DNA of 64,000 nt from Primorskyibacter marinus (GTDB taxonomy: Bacteria; Pseudomonadota; Alphaproteobacteria; Rhodobacterales; Rhodobacteraceae), in assembly GCF_003313245.1 (NCBI RefSeq), contig NZ_QJSD01000002.1:62001-126000 (forward strand). The letters are read 5' to 3'. The notes beneath the pieces were generated by a model. It was given only the letters and a program-made list of their open reading frames with translations. It was not told the DNA's origin and ran no database searches. This document shows positions 7,300 to 16,738 of this stretch, in pieces. The translations under genes were made by a program, and so were the position numbers. The first letter of the stretch is position 1; each line of letters starts with the position of its first letter.

Positions 7300-9936
7300 T
7301 CAGTCCTTCTCCAGAAGATCCCGAAGTTCGTACAGAGCTTGCAGCGCGTCTCGTGGGCTTAACTCGTCTGGCATGATCTCTGCCAAACGCGCCTCGACCG
7401 CAGAGGTTTTTGTAACCTGTCTGGGGGCGGGCGATGCGGCGGCAAATAGTGGAAGATCGTCGATCAACGCTTTGGGGGAACTGCGTTCCCGCTCGCCTTT
7501 TTCCAAAGCGTCAAGAACTGTCCGCGCCCGGTCGATCACAGCACCCGGCAAACCCGCAAGCTGCGCAACCTGCACGCCGTAAGATCTGTCAGCGGCACCT
7601 TTGCGCACCTCGTGCAGGAAGATCACATCGCCTTTCCATTCCCTGACGGCAACGGTCGTGTTTCCCACGCCGGGAAGTTTTCCCGCCAACGCCGTAAGCT
7701 CGTGGTAATGCGTTGCGAACAGGGCACGCACTCGGTTCACGTCATGCAGGTATTCCAGCGTCGCCCAGGCAATGGACAGCCCGTCATAGGTCGCAGTCCC
7801 GCGCCCGATCTCGTCGAGGATCACCAGCGCCCGGTCGTCAGCCTGATTGAGGATTGCGGCCGTTTCGACCATCTCGACCATAAAGGTTGACCGTCCGCGC
7901 GCCAGATCATCCGAAGCACCCACCCGACTGAATATTTGGCTGACGATGCCAATTTGCGCCCGTTCCGCCGGAACATAGCTGCCCATCTGTGCGATAAGCG
8001 CGATCAGTGCATTTTGTCGTAGATAGGTGGATTTACCTGCCATGTTGGGGCCGGTCAGCAATTGGATCGACGGTGCCTCTGCCTCTGCCAGTAGCGCACA
8101 GTCATTGGCAACAAACGTATCGCCTTGCCGCGCGAGCGCGGCCTCCACCACCGGATGCCGGCCGCCGTCTATTTCAAACAGTCTTGAATTATCGACCGTT
8201 GGCCGGGTCCAGTTCTGCGCGGTTGCCAGATCGGCAAGTCCACAGGCCAGATCGAATTCTGCCAACGCCCGCGCGGTTGCGCTGATCTGTGCGGCACGCC
8301 CAAGAATTGCCTGTTTCAGGGTTTCATAGAGCCGCTTTTCAATCTCGATCGCCTGCCCGCCGGCGTTCAGAATGCGCGTTTCCAACTCGCTCAATTCGAC
8401 CGTGGTGAAACGCACCTGATTTGCCGTGGTCTGGCGATGGATGAACTTATCCGACAGCGGGGCGGATAGCATCTTTTCTGCATGCGTTGCGGGTGTTTCA
8501 ATGAAATAGCCAAGCACGTTGTTATGCTTGATCTTCAGGGCAGTAATGCCGGTCTGGGTCGCGTATTCCTGTTGCATGGCGGCAATCACGCTGCGCCCTT
8601 CGTCGCGCAGGGTGCGGGCCTCGTCCAGCTCTGGCGCATAGCCTTCTGCGATGAATCCGCCGTCACGAGACAGCAGCGGCGGTTCTGCGATCAATGCCTC
8701 ATCAAGCAACTGCAAAAGATCCTGGTGGCCACCCAGATCACGCGCAGCATCGGTCAGTAGGTCAGGCAAACCGGCGGCCAAACTGTCTGCAATGGTATCG
8801 GCTTGCGTAAGGCCGTTTCGAATGGCGGCCAGATCTCTTGGGCCACCACGATCCAGCGCAAGCCGCGAAAGTGCGCGGTCCAGATCCGGAACACTCCGAA
8901 GCGTTTCGCGCAGGAACAGTCTCTGTTCTTCTGCTTCAACCGCCCAATCGACAGCATCCAGCCGATTGTGGATCGAGGTCAGGTCGCGCGAGGGGCTGGA
9001 GATCCGCCGTTCCAGCAATCGCGCCCCCGCAGCGGTCACAGTGCGGTCCATCACAGACAACAATGATCCGGCGCGCCCGCCAGACAGGGCATGGGTCAAT
9101 TCCAGATTGCGGCGCGTGGCGGCATCAATCTGCATCAGGCCGGACAGGGCCTCGCGTTGTGGTGGCCGCAGCAGTGGCAGCCGACCCTTCTGGGTAATAT
9201 CCAGATAATCGACCAGCGCCCCCATCGCTGACAGTTCCGCACGATCGAAATTGCCATAGGATTCCAGCGTTTTCACACCGAACAGTGCGCAAAGACGGCT
9301 TTCGGCCCCGGTGCTGTCAAAGCTGGCGCGCGACAGTTCTGTCGCGGGGATGCCAAGATCCTCGAACACAGACAGATCAGCACCGTCGCTCACCAACACC
9401 TCGGACGGCAACAGGCGCGCCATTTCAGGACCAATGCGGCTCTGTTCCAGCGGCATTACGTTAAACGCGCCGGTGGAAATGTCCGCCCAGGCCAAAGCCG
9501 CGCTTTCACGGATGATCGCCACGGCTGCGAGGTAATTGTGCCGCCGCGCCTCCAGCAGGCTTTCTTCGGTCAGCGTTCCGGGCGTCACAAGCCGCACGAC
9601 ATCGCGTTTGACCACCGATTTATAGCCGCGTTTCTTTGCCTCTGCCGGGCTTTCCATCTGCTCGCAAACGGCGACGCGAAACCCCTTGCGGATCAGCGTC
9701 AGCAAATAGCCTTCGGCGGCATGGACCGGAACGCCGCACATGGGGATGTCGTCACCCGCGTGCTTGCCGCGTTTGGTCAGCGCAATATCCAGTGCTTCGG
9801 CCGCCTGCTTGGCGTCCTCGAAGAACATCTCGTAAAAGTCGCCCATCCTGTAGAACAGCAGCGCATCCGGATATTGCGCCTTGATCTCCAGAAACTGTGC
9901 CATCATTGGCGTGACGGTGGCTTCGGCCGCACCCAT
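7300..9936 (-). CDS. mutS: DNA mismatch repair ATPase MutS
   Basis: An 878-residue MutS that recognises mismatches as a dimer and signals to MutL. The N-terminal mismatch-reading motif 'GDFYEMF' holds the conserved Phe-X-Glu near residue 33. The connector, lever and clamp regions follow, then the C-terminal ABC-type ATPase with Walker A 'GPNMAGKST' (about residue 635) and 'ILDEIGRGTATYDG'. The frame stays open far upstream on this strand, antisense to maeB. I place the start at ATG 9936, since 878 residues fits the family and upstream residues show no homology. It is divergent from maeB. Confidence 0.95.
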   Translation of the reverse strand: MGAAEATVTPMMAQFLEIKAQYPDALLFYRMGDFYEMFFEDAKQAAEALDIALTKRGKHAGDDIPMCGVPVHAAEGYLLTLIRKGFRVAVCEQMESPAEAKKRGYKSVVKRDVVRLVTPGTLTEESLLEARRHNYLAAVAIIRESAALAWADISTGAFNVMPLEQSRIGPEMARLLPSEVLVSDGADLSVFEDLGIPATELSRASFDSTGAESRLCALFGVKTLESYGNFDRAELSAMGALVDYLDITQKGRLPLLRPPQREALSGLMQIDAATRRNLELTHALSGGRAGSLLSVMDRTVTAAGARLLERRISSPSRDLTSIHNRLDAVDWAVEAEEQRLFLRETLRSVPDLDRALSRLALDRGGPRDLAAIRNGLTQADTIADSLAAGLPDLLTDAARDLGGHQDLLQLLDEALIAEPPLLSRDGGFIAEGYAPELDEARTLRDEGRSVIAAMQQEYATQTGITALKIKHNNVLGYFIETPATHAEKMLSAPLSDKFIHRQTTANQVRFTTVELSELETRILNAGGQAIEIEKRLYETLKQAILGRAAQISATARALAEFDLACGLADLATAQNWTRPTVDNSRLFEIDGGRHPVVEAALARQGDTFVANDCALLAEAEAPSIQLLTGPNMAGKSTYLRQNALIALIAQMGSYVPAERAQIGIVSQIFSRVGASDDLARGRSTFMVEMVETAAILNQADDRALVILDEIGRGTATYDGLSIAWATLEYLHDVNRVRALFATHYHELTALAGKLPGVGNTTVAVREWKGDVIFLHEVRKGAADRSYGVQVAQLAGLPGAVIDRARTVLDALEKGERERSSPKALIDDLPLFAAASPAPRQVTKTSAVEARLAEIMPDELSPRDALQALYELRDLLEKD

Positions 9937-10068
9937 GCGAACCCCCTTGATTTGAGACCGCGACCTTACAAAGCACGCCTTGCGGGTAAAAGCCGAAAAC
10001 GAGGACAGTTGAGGCATGCTGCATGCTGCGTTAAGCACGAATAATCGTCCAGCAGGAGAGACAGGCGC

Positions 10069-12324
10069 ATGGCCAAACAGAAATACACCCGCGAAGAGGC
10101 ACTTGCATTCCATCTGGAACCCTCGCCCGGCAAGTTTGAGATCACTGCGACCGTACCGATGACCACGCAGCGTGACCTCAGCCTTGCCTATTCGCCGGGC
10201 GTCGCCGTTCCCTGTCTGGAAATCGCCGCCAATCCCGAAACGGCCTATGATTACACCAACAAGGGCAATCTGGTTGCCGTGATCTCCAACGGTACGGCGG
10301 TTCTGGGGCTGGGCAATCTTGGCGCGCTTGGTTCCAAGCCGGTGATGGAAGGCAAGGCGGTGCTGTTCAAGCGCTTCGCTGATGTCAATTCCATCGACAT
10401 CGAGCTGGATACCGAAGACGCAGACGCGTTTTGCAATGCTGTTCGGCTGATGGGGCCGACATTTGGCGGCATCAACCTTGAGGACATAAAGGCGCCCGAA
10501 TGTTTCATCATCGAGCAGCGCCTCAAGGAAGAAATGGACATCCCCGTCTTCCATGACGACCAACACGGGACTGCGGTGATCTGCGCGGCAGGCTTGATCA
10601 ACGCGCTGCATATTTCCGGCAAGAAGATCGAAGACTGCAAGATCGTTTTGAACGGCGCCGGTGCTGCGGGGATTGCCTGCCTGGAGCTGGTCAAGTCGAT
10701 GGGTGCCAAACACGAAAACTGCATCATGTGCGACACCAAGGGCGTGATCTATCAGGGCCGCACCGAAGGCATGAACCAGTGGAAATCTGCTCATGCGGTC
10801 AAGACAGAGGCGCGGTCTCTGGAAGAGGCGATGAAAGGCGCGGATGTGTTTCTCGGCGTGTCCGCCAAGGGTGCTGTAACGCAGGATATGGTTGCCGCGA
10901 TGGCCGATGATCCGGTGATCTTTGCGATGGCCAACCCTGACCCAGAAATCACCCCCGAAGAGGCGCATGAGGTCCGTGCCGATGCCATCGTGGCAACGGG
11001 CCGGTCGGACTATCCCAATCAGGTGAACAATGTCCTGGGCTTTCCGTATCTGTTTCGCGGGGCGCTGGACATCCATGCGCGTGCGATCAATGACGAGATG
11101 AAGATCGCCTGCGCGCAGGCATTGGCCGAACTGGCCCGCGAGGATGTGCCCGACGAGGTCGCGATGGCCTATGGGCGCAACCTGTCTTTCGGGCGGGATT
11201 ATATCATCCCGACGCCGTTCGATCCCCGGTTGATCCACCGGATTCCCCCTGCCGTTGCGCGTGCCGGAATGGACACCGGTGCCGCGCGGCGCCCCATTAT
11301 CGACATGGATGCCTACGAGGCGTCGCTCAAGGCGCGGATGGATCCGACCTCTAACATCTTGCGGGGCATCAATGCGCGCGCCCGCGCCGCTCAGGCCCGT
11401 ATGATCTTTGCCGAAGGGGATGATCCGCGCGTTTTGCGTGCTGCGGTCATGTATCAACGCAATGGGCTGGGCAAGGCGCTGGTTGTCGGCAGGCAAGATG
11501 ACGTCAAGGCCAAGCTGGAGGCCGCCGGAATGGGCGACGCGGTGCGCGAGCTGGAAATCGTCAACGCGGCGAACACGCGCCACTTGCAGGCCTATAAGGA
11601 GTTTCTTTACGACAGGCTGCAACGCAAAGGCCATGACCGGCAGGACATACACCGCCTTGCCACGCGCGACCGGCATGTCTTTGCCGCGCTGATGCTGGCA
11701 CATGGCCACGGCGACGGGCTGATCACCGGCGCGACCCGCAAATCTGCGCATGTGATGGAGTTGATAAACCACGTCTTTGACGCGGACGCACAGCACGGTG
11801 CGGTTGGCGTGACCGCGCTGCTTCACAAGGGCCGGATCGTGATGATCTCTGACACGTTGGTGCATGAATGGCCGGATGAAGAGGATCTTGCCACGATTGC
11901 CGAACGCAGTGCCGATGTTGCCCGGCATCTGGGGCTGGAGCCGCGCGTGGCATTTGTCAGCTTCTCGACCTTTGGCTATCCGGTGTCCGAGCGTGCCGAA
12001 AAGATGCATAAGGCGCCCAAAGTGCTTGATCGGCGCGGCGTCAGCTTTGAATACGAAGGCGAGATGACCGTGGATGTGGCGCTTAATACCCGGTCGCAAG
12101 AGAATTACCCGTTCTCGCGGCTGACCGGCCCTGCCAATATTCTGATCGTTCCGGCGCGGCACTCGGCGTCGATCTCGACAAAACTGATGCAGGAAATGGC
12201 GGGTGCCACTGTCATCGGGCCAATTCTGGCAGGGATCGGCGAGTCGATTCAGATCTGTTCGTCAGTATCAACCGCCAACGACATCTTGAACATGGCTGTA
12301 CTGGCCGCCTGCAAAGTCGGATGA
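10069..12324 (+). CDS. maeB: NADP-dependent malic enzyme with phosphotransacetylase-like C-terminal domain
   Basis: A 751-residue MaeB-type enzyme that oxidatively decarboxylates malate to pyruvate with NADPH formation. The N-terminal malic domain shows 'LAYSPGVAVPC', 'NLEDIKAPECF', 'VFHDDQHGTAV' and the NADP-binding segment 'VLNGAGAAGIACLEL' (residues 1 to about 430). The C-terminal 320 residues form a phosphotransacetylase-like domain, which in this class is regulatory (for example acetyl-CoA responsive) rather than catalytic. The start ATG follows the Shine-Dalgarno CAGGAGAG. The opposite strand is open through most of the gene, a codon-usage effect. Confidence 0.95.
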   Translation: MAKQKYTREEALAFHLEPSPGKFEITATVPMTTQRDLSLAYSPGVAVPCLEIAANPETAYDYTNKGNLVAVISNGTAVLGLGNLGALGSKPVMEGKAVLFKRFADVNSIDIELDTEDADAFCNAVRLMGPTFGGINLEDIKAPECFIIEQRLKEEMDIPVFHDDQHGTAVICAAGLINALHISGKKIEDCKIVLNGAGAAGIACLELVKSMGAKHENCIMCDTKGVIYQGRTEGMNQWKSAHAVKTEARSLEEAMKGADVFLGVSAKGAVTQDMVAAMADDPVIFAMANPDPEITPEEAHEVRADAIVATGRSDYPNQVNNVLGFPYLFRGALDIHARAINDEMKIACAQALAELAREDVPDEVAMAYGRNLSFGRDYIIPTPFDPRLIHRIPPAVARAGMDTGAARRPIIDMDAYEASLKARMDPTSNILRGINARARAAQARMIFAEGDDPRVLRAAVMYQRNGLGKALVVGRQDDVKAKLEAAGMGDAVRELEIVNAANTRHLQAYKEFLYDRLQRKGHDRQDIHRLATRDRHVFAALMLAHGHGDGLITGATRKSAHVMELINHVFDADAQHGAVGVTALLHKGRIVMISDTLVHEWPDEEDLATIAERSADVARHLGLEPRVAFVSFSTFGYPVSERAEKMHKAPKVLDRRGVSFEYEGEMTVDVALNTRSQENYPFSRLTGPANILIVPARHSASISTKLMQEMAGATVIGPILAGIGESIQICSSVSTANDILNMAVLAACKVG

Positions 12325-12364
12325 ACCGCGCAGGTCTGACGACCAAAGCAGAAGGAGCGCGCCT

Positions 12365-13240
12365 GTGACGATTTTCAACTTGGGTTCTATCAACGCCGAT
12401 ATTGTCTATCGTGTGCCGCATCTGCCCAGCCCCGGCGAAACGCTGTCCTGCGGTTCGATGAGCCGCGGCCTGGGCGGCAAGGGCACGAACATGTCGGTGG
12501 CCGCGGCCCGCGCGGCGGCGCATGTGGTGCATATCGGTGCTGTCGGTCAGGATGGGGTCTGGGCGCGGGATCGCTTGCTGGAATACGGCGTCGACACGCG
12601 GGGCATTTCGGTTCTGGATCAGGACGCATCGGGCCACGCGATCATCTATGTCGATGATGCCGGCGAGAACACGATCATTCTGTATGCAGGCACAAACCGG
12701 CTGATTTCGACGCAGATGTTGGCGGACTCACTGGCCAAGGCAGGCCCCGACGACACGCTGTTGATGCAGAATGAAACCAATGCCCAGGTAGAGGCCGCAA
12801 GGCTTGCTGCGGACAAGGGCATGAAGGTCGCCTATGCCGCAGCGCCTTTTCAGGCGGAGGCGGTCGAAGCAGTGCTGAGCTTTTGTGACTTTCTCATTCT
12901 GAACGAGGTAGAGGCCGCCCAACTGCAAGACGCCACCGGGCTTGCCCCGGAAAGCTTGCCCGTGCGCGATGTGATCGTGACATTGGGTGCCAAGGGCAGC
13001 CGATGGCACCAGACCGAAACCGGCGAGTGCCGGGACTTTCCGGCGCTGCCCGTCGAGGTCGTCGATACAACAGGCGCTGGCGATACGTTTACCGGCTATG
13101 TTCTGGCGGGGCTGGACCGTGGCTTGCCAATGGCGCAGGCCATTTCTCAGGCAACCCGCGCCGCCGCGCTGCAAGTCACAAGGCTTGGCGCGGCGGATGT
13201 CATTCCAGACCTGAAGGATATTCAGGACGACGTGTCCTAG
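12365..13240 (+). CDS. PfkB-family sugar kinase, ribokinase-like
   Basis: A 291-residue ribokinase-fold kinase. The first PfkB motif 'GGKGTNMSVAAAR' (about residues 38-50) and the second motif 'DTTGAGDTFTGYV', with the anion hole and catalytic Asp, are intact. The N-terminus 'LGSINADIVYRVPHLP' is typical of ribokinases, so phosphorylation of ribose or a related pentose is the best guess, but no sugar transporter or catabolic gene is adjacent. The start is GTG at 12365 behind GAAGGAGCG. It is 40 bases downstream of maeB. The stop is only three bases from that of msrA on the opposite strand. Confidence 0.85.
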   Translation: MTIFNLGSINADIVYRVPHLPSPGETLSCGSMSRGLGGKGTNMSVAAARAAAHVVHIGAVGQDGVWARDRLLEYGVDTRGISVLDQDASGHAIIYVDDAGENTIILYAGTNRLISTQMLADSLAKAGPDDTLLMQNETNAQVEAARLAADKGMKVAYAAAPFQAEAVEAVLSFCDFLILNEVEAAQLQDATGLAPESLPVRDVIVTLGAKGSRWHQTETGECRDFPALPVEVVDTTGAGDTFTGYVLAGLDRGLPMAQAISQATRAAALQVTRLGAADVIPDLKDIQDDVS

Positions 13241-13243
13241 CGG

Positions 13244-13903
13244 CTATCCTGCAAATGGCGCAGCATCGCCCCAAAGCTGTTTGACACGCTCATCGCGCCC
13301 GCAGGCGTCGCGGTAGCGCTTATATGCCTTGGCTTGGCTCAACGGACCAAAGCGGGTCAGAACCAGGCTGGTCCCTTCGTAATAGCCCTGATGATAATCC
13401 TCGGCCTTGTAGAACGGCTTTGCATTCAGGATCGGCGTCACGATCTTCTTGCCAAGGACTGCCTGTGCGTCTGATTTAGCCTTTTTGGCAGCCGTGTTTT
13501 CGGCCTTGTCAGAGACGAAAATCGCGGTGCGATAGCTTTCGCCCCGGTCACAGAACTGCCCGCCTGCATCGGTGGGATCGATGCTGCGGAAGAACGCGGA
13601 AAGCAGGCTGTCCAGACTGACGCGGCCCGCATCATAGGTGATCTGCACGGCCTCGTAATGGCCGGTGCCACCGCGTGTGACCTGCTTGTAGGTCGGGTTT
13701 TTCACCGTACCGCCGGTATAGCCGGACACGGCGGAAATCACGCCGGGCACTTTTTCGAAATCAGCCTCGACGCACCAGAAGCAACCTCCGGCAAGGGTGA
13801 TCGTCTTGTTCGGGCCAGCCTGCGCCTCTTGGCTTTGCAGGGTCAGGCCCGCAATGATCAGGATGGACAATAGCAAGGGTTTGAATTTTAAAAATAGGCT
13901 CAT
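13244..13903 (-). CDS. msrA: Secreted peptide-methionine (S)-S-oxide reductase MsrA
   Basis: This enzyme reduces methionine-S-sulfoxide in proteins. ATG 13903, behind GGAGG, gives 219 residues with a Sec signal peptide (residues 1 to about 29, 'LLLSILIIAGLTLQSQEAQA'), so it should act in the periplasm. The active-site motif is 'GGCFWCVE' with nucleophile C41 and a second cysteine, C44, where many MsrA have glycine. 'GYTGG' and 'DPTDAGGQFCDRG' follow. No MsrB or MsrP partner is adjacent. The periplasmic location suggests defence against extracellular oxidants. Confidence 0.92.
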   Translation of the reverse strand: MSLFLKFKPLLLSILIIAGLTLQSQEAQAGPNKTITLAGGCFWCVEADFEKVPGVISAVSGYTGGTVKNPTYKQVTRGGTGHYEAVQITYDAGRVSLDSLLSAFFRSIDPTDAGGQFCDRGESYRTAIFVSDKAENTAAKKAKSDAQAVLGKKIVTPILNAKPFYKAEDYHQGYYEGTSLVLTRFGPLSQAKAYKRYRDACGRDERVKQLWGDAAPFAG

Positions 13904-14058
13904 GGCAACGTACCTCCGTTGCACATAACCGTGCCAGCAGGGTGCCCCTCGCGTCCAGTCATTGTCATGGCTTGTCACGCATTGGTGACGCGACTTTACT
14001 GTCTTGGCTTTGCGCCCGCCCGCATCTAGCGTGGCCGCAAACAGCCGTTGGAGGTGTC

Positions 14059-14772
14059 ATGAAAATTGCAATGTGGTCGGGGCCGCGCAACCTGTCGACG
14101 GCGATGATGTATGCGTTCGGGAACCGGTCCGATTTTGCCGCGGTGGACGAGCCGTTTTATGCGGCCTATCTGGCGCAGACCGGTCTGGCCCATCCGATGC
14201 GCGAGCATATCATCGCGTCGCAATCGACAGATCCGGCCAATGTCGTGCAGGGCTTGCTTGGGCCGAACCCGCACCATGCCCCTCATGTCTATCACAAGCA
14301 TATGGCCCAGCACATGATTGAAGGCGTGCCGCGTGACTGGCTGGGCAAGGTCGCCAATGTCTTTCTGATCCGCCATCCGGCACGCGTTGTTGCCAGTTTT
14401 GCCGCGAAATACGAAAATCCAACTCTGGATGACATCGGTTTTGTCCAGCAGGCAGAATTGTTCGACGAAATCACCGCCATTGGACATCAGCCGCTGGTTT
14501 TGGACAGTGCCGATATTCGGGACAATCCCGAAGGCATGTTGCGCAAGCTTTGCGCCGAACTGGGGCTGAGCTTTGACCCCGCGATGCTGGAATGGCCGGC
14601 CGGGGCAAAACCCTTTGACGGCGTCTGGGCACCGGTCTGGTACGGCGCGGTACATGAATCAGTCGGTTTCGCGGGGCCCGAAGGGCCGCTTCCAGAGGTC
14701 ACAGGCAGATTGGCCGCTTTGGTCGAGGCCGCCTTGCCCGCCTATGAAAAGATGCGCCGATACGCTTTGTAG
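14059..14772 (+). CDS. Sulfotransferase-like P-loop protein
   Basis: A 237-residue cytosolic protein of the sulfotransferase superfamily. The N-terminal 'MWSGPRNLSTAMMYAF' (residues 5-20) is a variant 5'-phosphosulfate-binding loop. 'VFLIRHPARVVASFAAKY' (about residues 105-122) matches the 3'-phosphate-binding helix region with the family's R and S. The short C-terminal part carries aromatic and proline-rich sequence. The substrate is unknown, and no PAPS-synthesis or glycan gene is nearby. ATG 14059 follows TTGGAGGTGTC; longer upstream reading lacks homology. It appears to be transcribed alone. Confidence 0.7.
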   Translation: MKIAMWSGPRNLSTAMMYAFGNRSDFAAVDEPFYAAYLAQTGLAHPMREHIIASQSTDPANVVQGLLGPNPHHAPHVYHKHMAQHMIEGVPRDWLGKVANVFLIRHPARVVASFAAKYENPTLDDIGFVQQAELFDEITAIGHQPLVLDSADIRDNPEGMLRKLCAELGLSFDPAMLEWPAGAKPFDGVWAPVWYGAVHESVGFAGPEGPLPEVTGRLAALVEAALPAYEKMRRYAL

Positions 14773-14824
14773 GGATTTTTTTCAGCGGCGTGAAACTAAT
14801 TGCGTGTCTGTCCGTGTCTAAGCC

Positions 14825-14847
14825 ATACGCCGCAGCGTATTGCGGCG
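14825..14847 (+). promoter_or_regulatory. Overlapping inverted repeats in the leader of the DUF7282-like gene
   Basis: Two mutually exclusive stems share bases. Stem A pairs ATACGC (14825-14830) with GCGTAT (14835-14840). Stem B pairs CGCCGCA (14828-14834) with TGCGGCG (14841-14847). The element ends 22 bases before ATG 14870. It could be a leader structure or a weak terminator for the upstream gene; the only run after it is AAAA, not T. Confidence 0.35.
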
Positions 14848-14869
14848 AAAACCAGACACGGAGTTAAAA

Positions 14870-15286
14870 ATGAACAAGTTTCTGATCCTCGCCCCTGCCG
14901 CTATGCTTGCCGCCAGCACAGCCTTTGCCGCGTCGCATTCCATGGCGCCAATGGTTGAAGCGTCTGACCAAAGCGTTGCCAACGGCATCGTAAGCGCCGA
15001 TATGGTTCAGGCCGCCGAAAACGGATGGCTGGTTGTTCACCGCACCGATGCCGACATGAAGCCCGGTCCGGTTGTGGGCCATGCGCCCCTGCGTGGCGGC
15101 GAGAATGTCGATGTGGCCGCGATTCTGACAGAGGACGTCAAATCAGGCGAGATGTTGATGCTTATGGTCCATTCCGAAGCGGGCGGAATGTCGACTGGCG
15201 TTTTTGAATACACTTTGGGCGCGACGGAAGATGGACCGATCAAGCCGGACGGAAACTTGGTAATGACGGTCGTCACGGCCGAATAA
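14870..15286 (+). CDS. Small secreted protein resembling DUF7282
   Basis: A 138-residue protein with a clear Sec signal peptide (about residues 1-20, ending 'ASTAFA'). The mature part contains 'GWLVVHRTDADMKPGPVVGHAPL' as a block at about residues 52-74, then 'DVAAILTEDVKSGEMLMLMVH' and an acidic C-terminus. The pattern (beta-strand, 'VVH', 'PGPVVG', 'L..G', repeated strand) resembles the DUF7282 fold, known mainly from secreted archaeal and bacterial proteins of unknown function. ATG 14870 follows GGAGTTAAAA. It is a single gene, with its own leader hairpin, convergent with argG. Confidence 0.6.
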   Translation: MNKFLILAPAAMLAASTAFAASHSMAPMVEASDQSVANGIVSADMVQAAENGWLVVHRTDADMKPGPVVGHAPLRGGENVDVAAILTEDVKSGEMLMLMVHSEAGGMSTGVFEYTLGATEDGPIKPDGNLVMTVVTAE

Positions 15287-15335
15287 GCCAAATCGCGTTG
15301 ATAACGAGTACACTTTGTAACCAGTAGAAACGAAG

Positions 15336-15362
15336 ATGGCCGGCCCCGAAAGGGTCGGCCAT
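15336..15362. terminator. Hairpin between the convergent DUF7282-like gene and argG
   Basis: ATGGCCGGCCC (15336-15346) pairs with GGGTCGGCCAT (15352-15362) with one G-T wobble, around CGAAA. It lies between two converging genes. No good T-tract follows on either strand, so termination strength is uncertain. Confidence 0.4.
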
Positions 15363-15386
15363 GCTCGTTTCAACATGCGGGCTTTG

Positions 15387-16613
15387 TTAGCCCTTAAATC
15401 GCTTGTTCCGCGCCGCGAGCAGTTTCAGGCGCAGCGCATTCAGTTGAATGAACCCGGCCGCGTCCTTTTGATCGTAGGCTCCGGCATCATCCTCGAATGT
15501 CACATGCGCCTCGGAATACAGCGAATGATCGGACCAGCGGCCAACCGTGCGCGCAAGACCCTTGTACAGCTTCAGCCGGACGGTGCCGGTGACATGTTCC
15601 TGGCTCTTGTCGATCAGCGCCTGCAGCATTTCGCGTTCGGGCGAGAACCAGAAACCGTTATAGATGATCTCGGCATAGCGCGGCATCAACTCGTCTTTCA
15701 GATGCGCCGCGCCGCGGTCCAGCGTGATCTGTTCGATGCCGCGATGCGCCTCCAGCAGGATAGTGCCGCCGGGCGTTTCGTAGATGCCGCGCGACTTCAT
15801 GCCCACGAAACGACCCTCGACCAGATCAAGACGGCCAATGCCATACTTGCCGCCATATTCGTTCAGCTTCGTCAGGATGGTCGCGGGCGACATCGCCTCA
15901 CCATTGATCGCAACCGGATCGCCCTTTTCGAAGGTGATTTCGATGAATTCGGGCGTGTTGGGCGCATCCTCTGGATTGACGGTGCGCTGGTAGACGTAAT
16001 CGGGCGCGTCCTGCGCGGGATCTTCCAGCACCTTGCCTTCGGACGAGGTGTGCAGCAGGTTCGCATCAACCGAGAACGGCGCCTCGCCGCGCTTGTCCTT
16101 GGCGATCGGGATTTGGTTTTCCTCGGCAAAGGCCAGCAGCTTGGTGCGCGAGCTGAGGTCCCATTCCCGCCAGGGTGCAATCACCTTGATGTCGGGGTTC
16201 AGCGCATAGGCGCAAAGCTCGAACCGGACCTGGTCGTTGCCCTTGCCGGTCGCACCATGGGCCACCGCATCGGCACCGGTGGCTTCTGCAATCTCGACCA
16301 GCCGCTTGGAAATCAGCGGCCGCGCAATCGACGTGCCCAGCAGGTACAGACCCTCATAAACCGCGTTGGCGCGGAACATCGGGAAGACGAAATCGCGCAC
16401 GAATTCCTCGCGCACATCCTCGATAAAGATGTTTTCGGGCTTGATGCCCATCATCTCGGCCTTCTTGCGGGCGGGTTCCAGCTCTTCTCCCTGACCCAGA
16501 TCGGCGGTGAAGGTGACAACCTCGCAGCCGTATTCGGTCTGCAACCATTTCAGGATGATCGAGGTATCGAGGCCACCGGAATAGGCCAGAACAACTTTCT
16601 TGGGCGCGGACAT
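15387..16613 (-). CDS. argG: Argininosuccinate synthase
   Basis: A 408-residue ArgG that joins citrulline and aspartate with ATP in the penultimate step of arginine synthesis. The PP-loop 'AYSGGLDTS' is at residues 10-18. '[13 protein letters not shown]' and the citrulline-binding '[11 protein letters not shown]' follow, and the protein ends with the usual C-terminal helix. ATG 16613 is behind AAGGAAG; the open frame extends upstream without homology. No other arginine gene is adjacent, consistent with the scattered arginine pathway of alphaproteobacteria. Confidence 0.96.
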   Translation of the reverse strand: MSAPKKVVLAYSGGLDTSIILKWLQTEYGCEVVTFTADLGQGEELEPARKKAEMMGIKPENIFIEDVREEFVRDFVFPMFRANAVYEGLYLLGTSIARPLISKRLVEIAEATGADAVAHGATGKGNDQVRFELCAYALNPDIKVIAPWREWDLSSRTKLLAFAEENQIPIAKDKRGEAPFSVDANLLHTSSEGKVLEDPAQDAPDYVYQRTVNPEDAPNTPEFIEITFEKGDPVAINGEAMSPATILTKLNEYGGKYGIGRLDLVEGRFVGMKSRGIYETPGGTILLEAHRGIEQITLDRGAAHLKDELMPRYAEIIYNGFWFSPEREMLQALIDKSQEHVTGTVRLKLYKGLARTVGRWSDHSLYSEAHVTFEDDAGAYDQKDAAGFIQLNALRLKLLAARNKRFKG

Positions 16614-16738
16614 GGGCAGCACTTCCTTGTTCAGTATCGCGGGGCGGATAGCGGGTTTTGTTGCGCAGCACAAGATGGTGGCATTGGCGGCGGCAGGCTC
16701 GCGTGCTAGCACAAGCGCAAATGGTGCAGGAGTTTTCG

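Noticed and set aside
9937-12162. A frame open for about 740 codons upstream of mutS, giving an apparent 1620-residue protein
   Set aside because: It is antisense to maeB, shows no recognisable domain, and arises from GC-rich codon usage. MutS starts at 9936.
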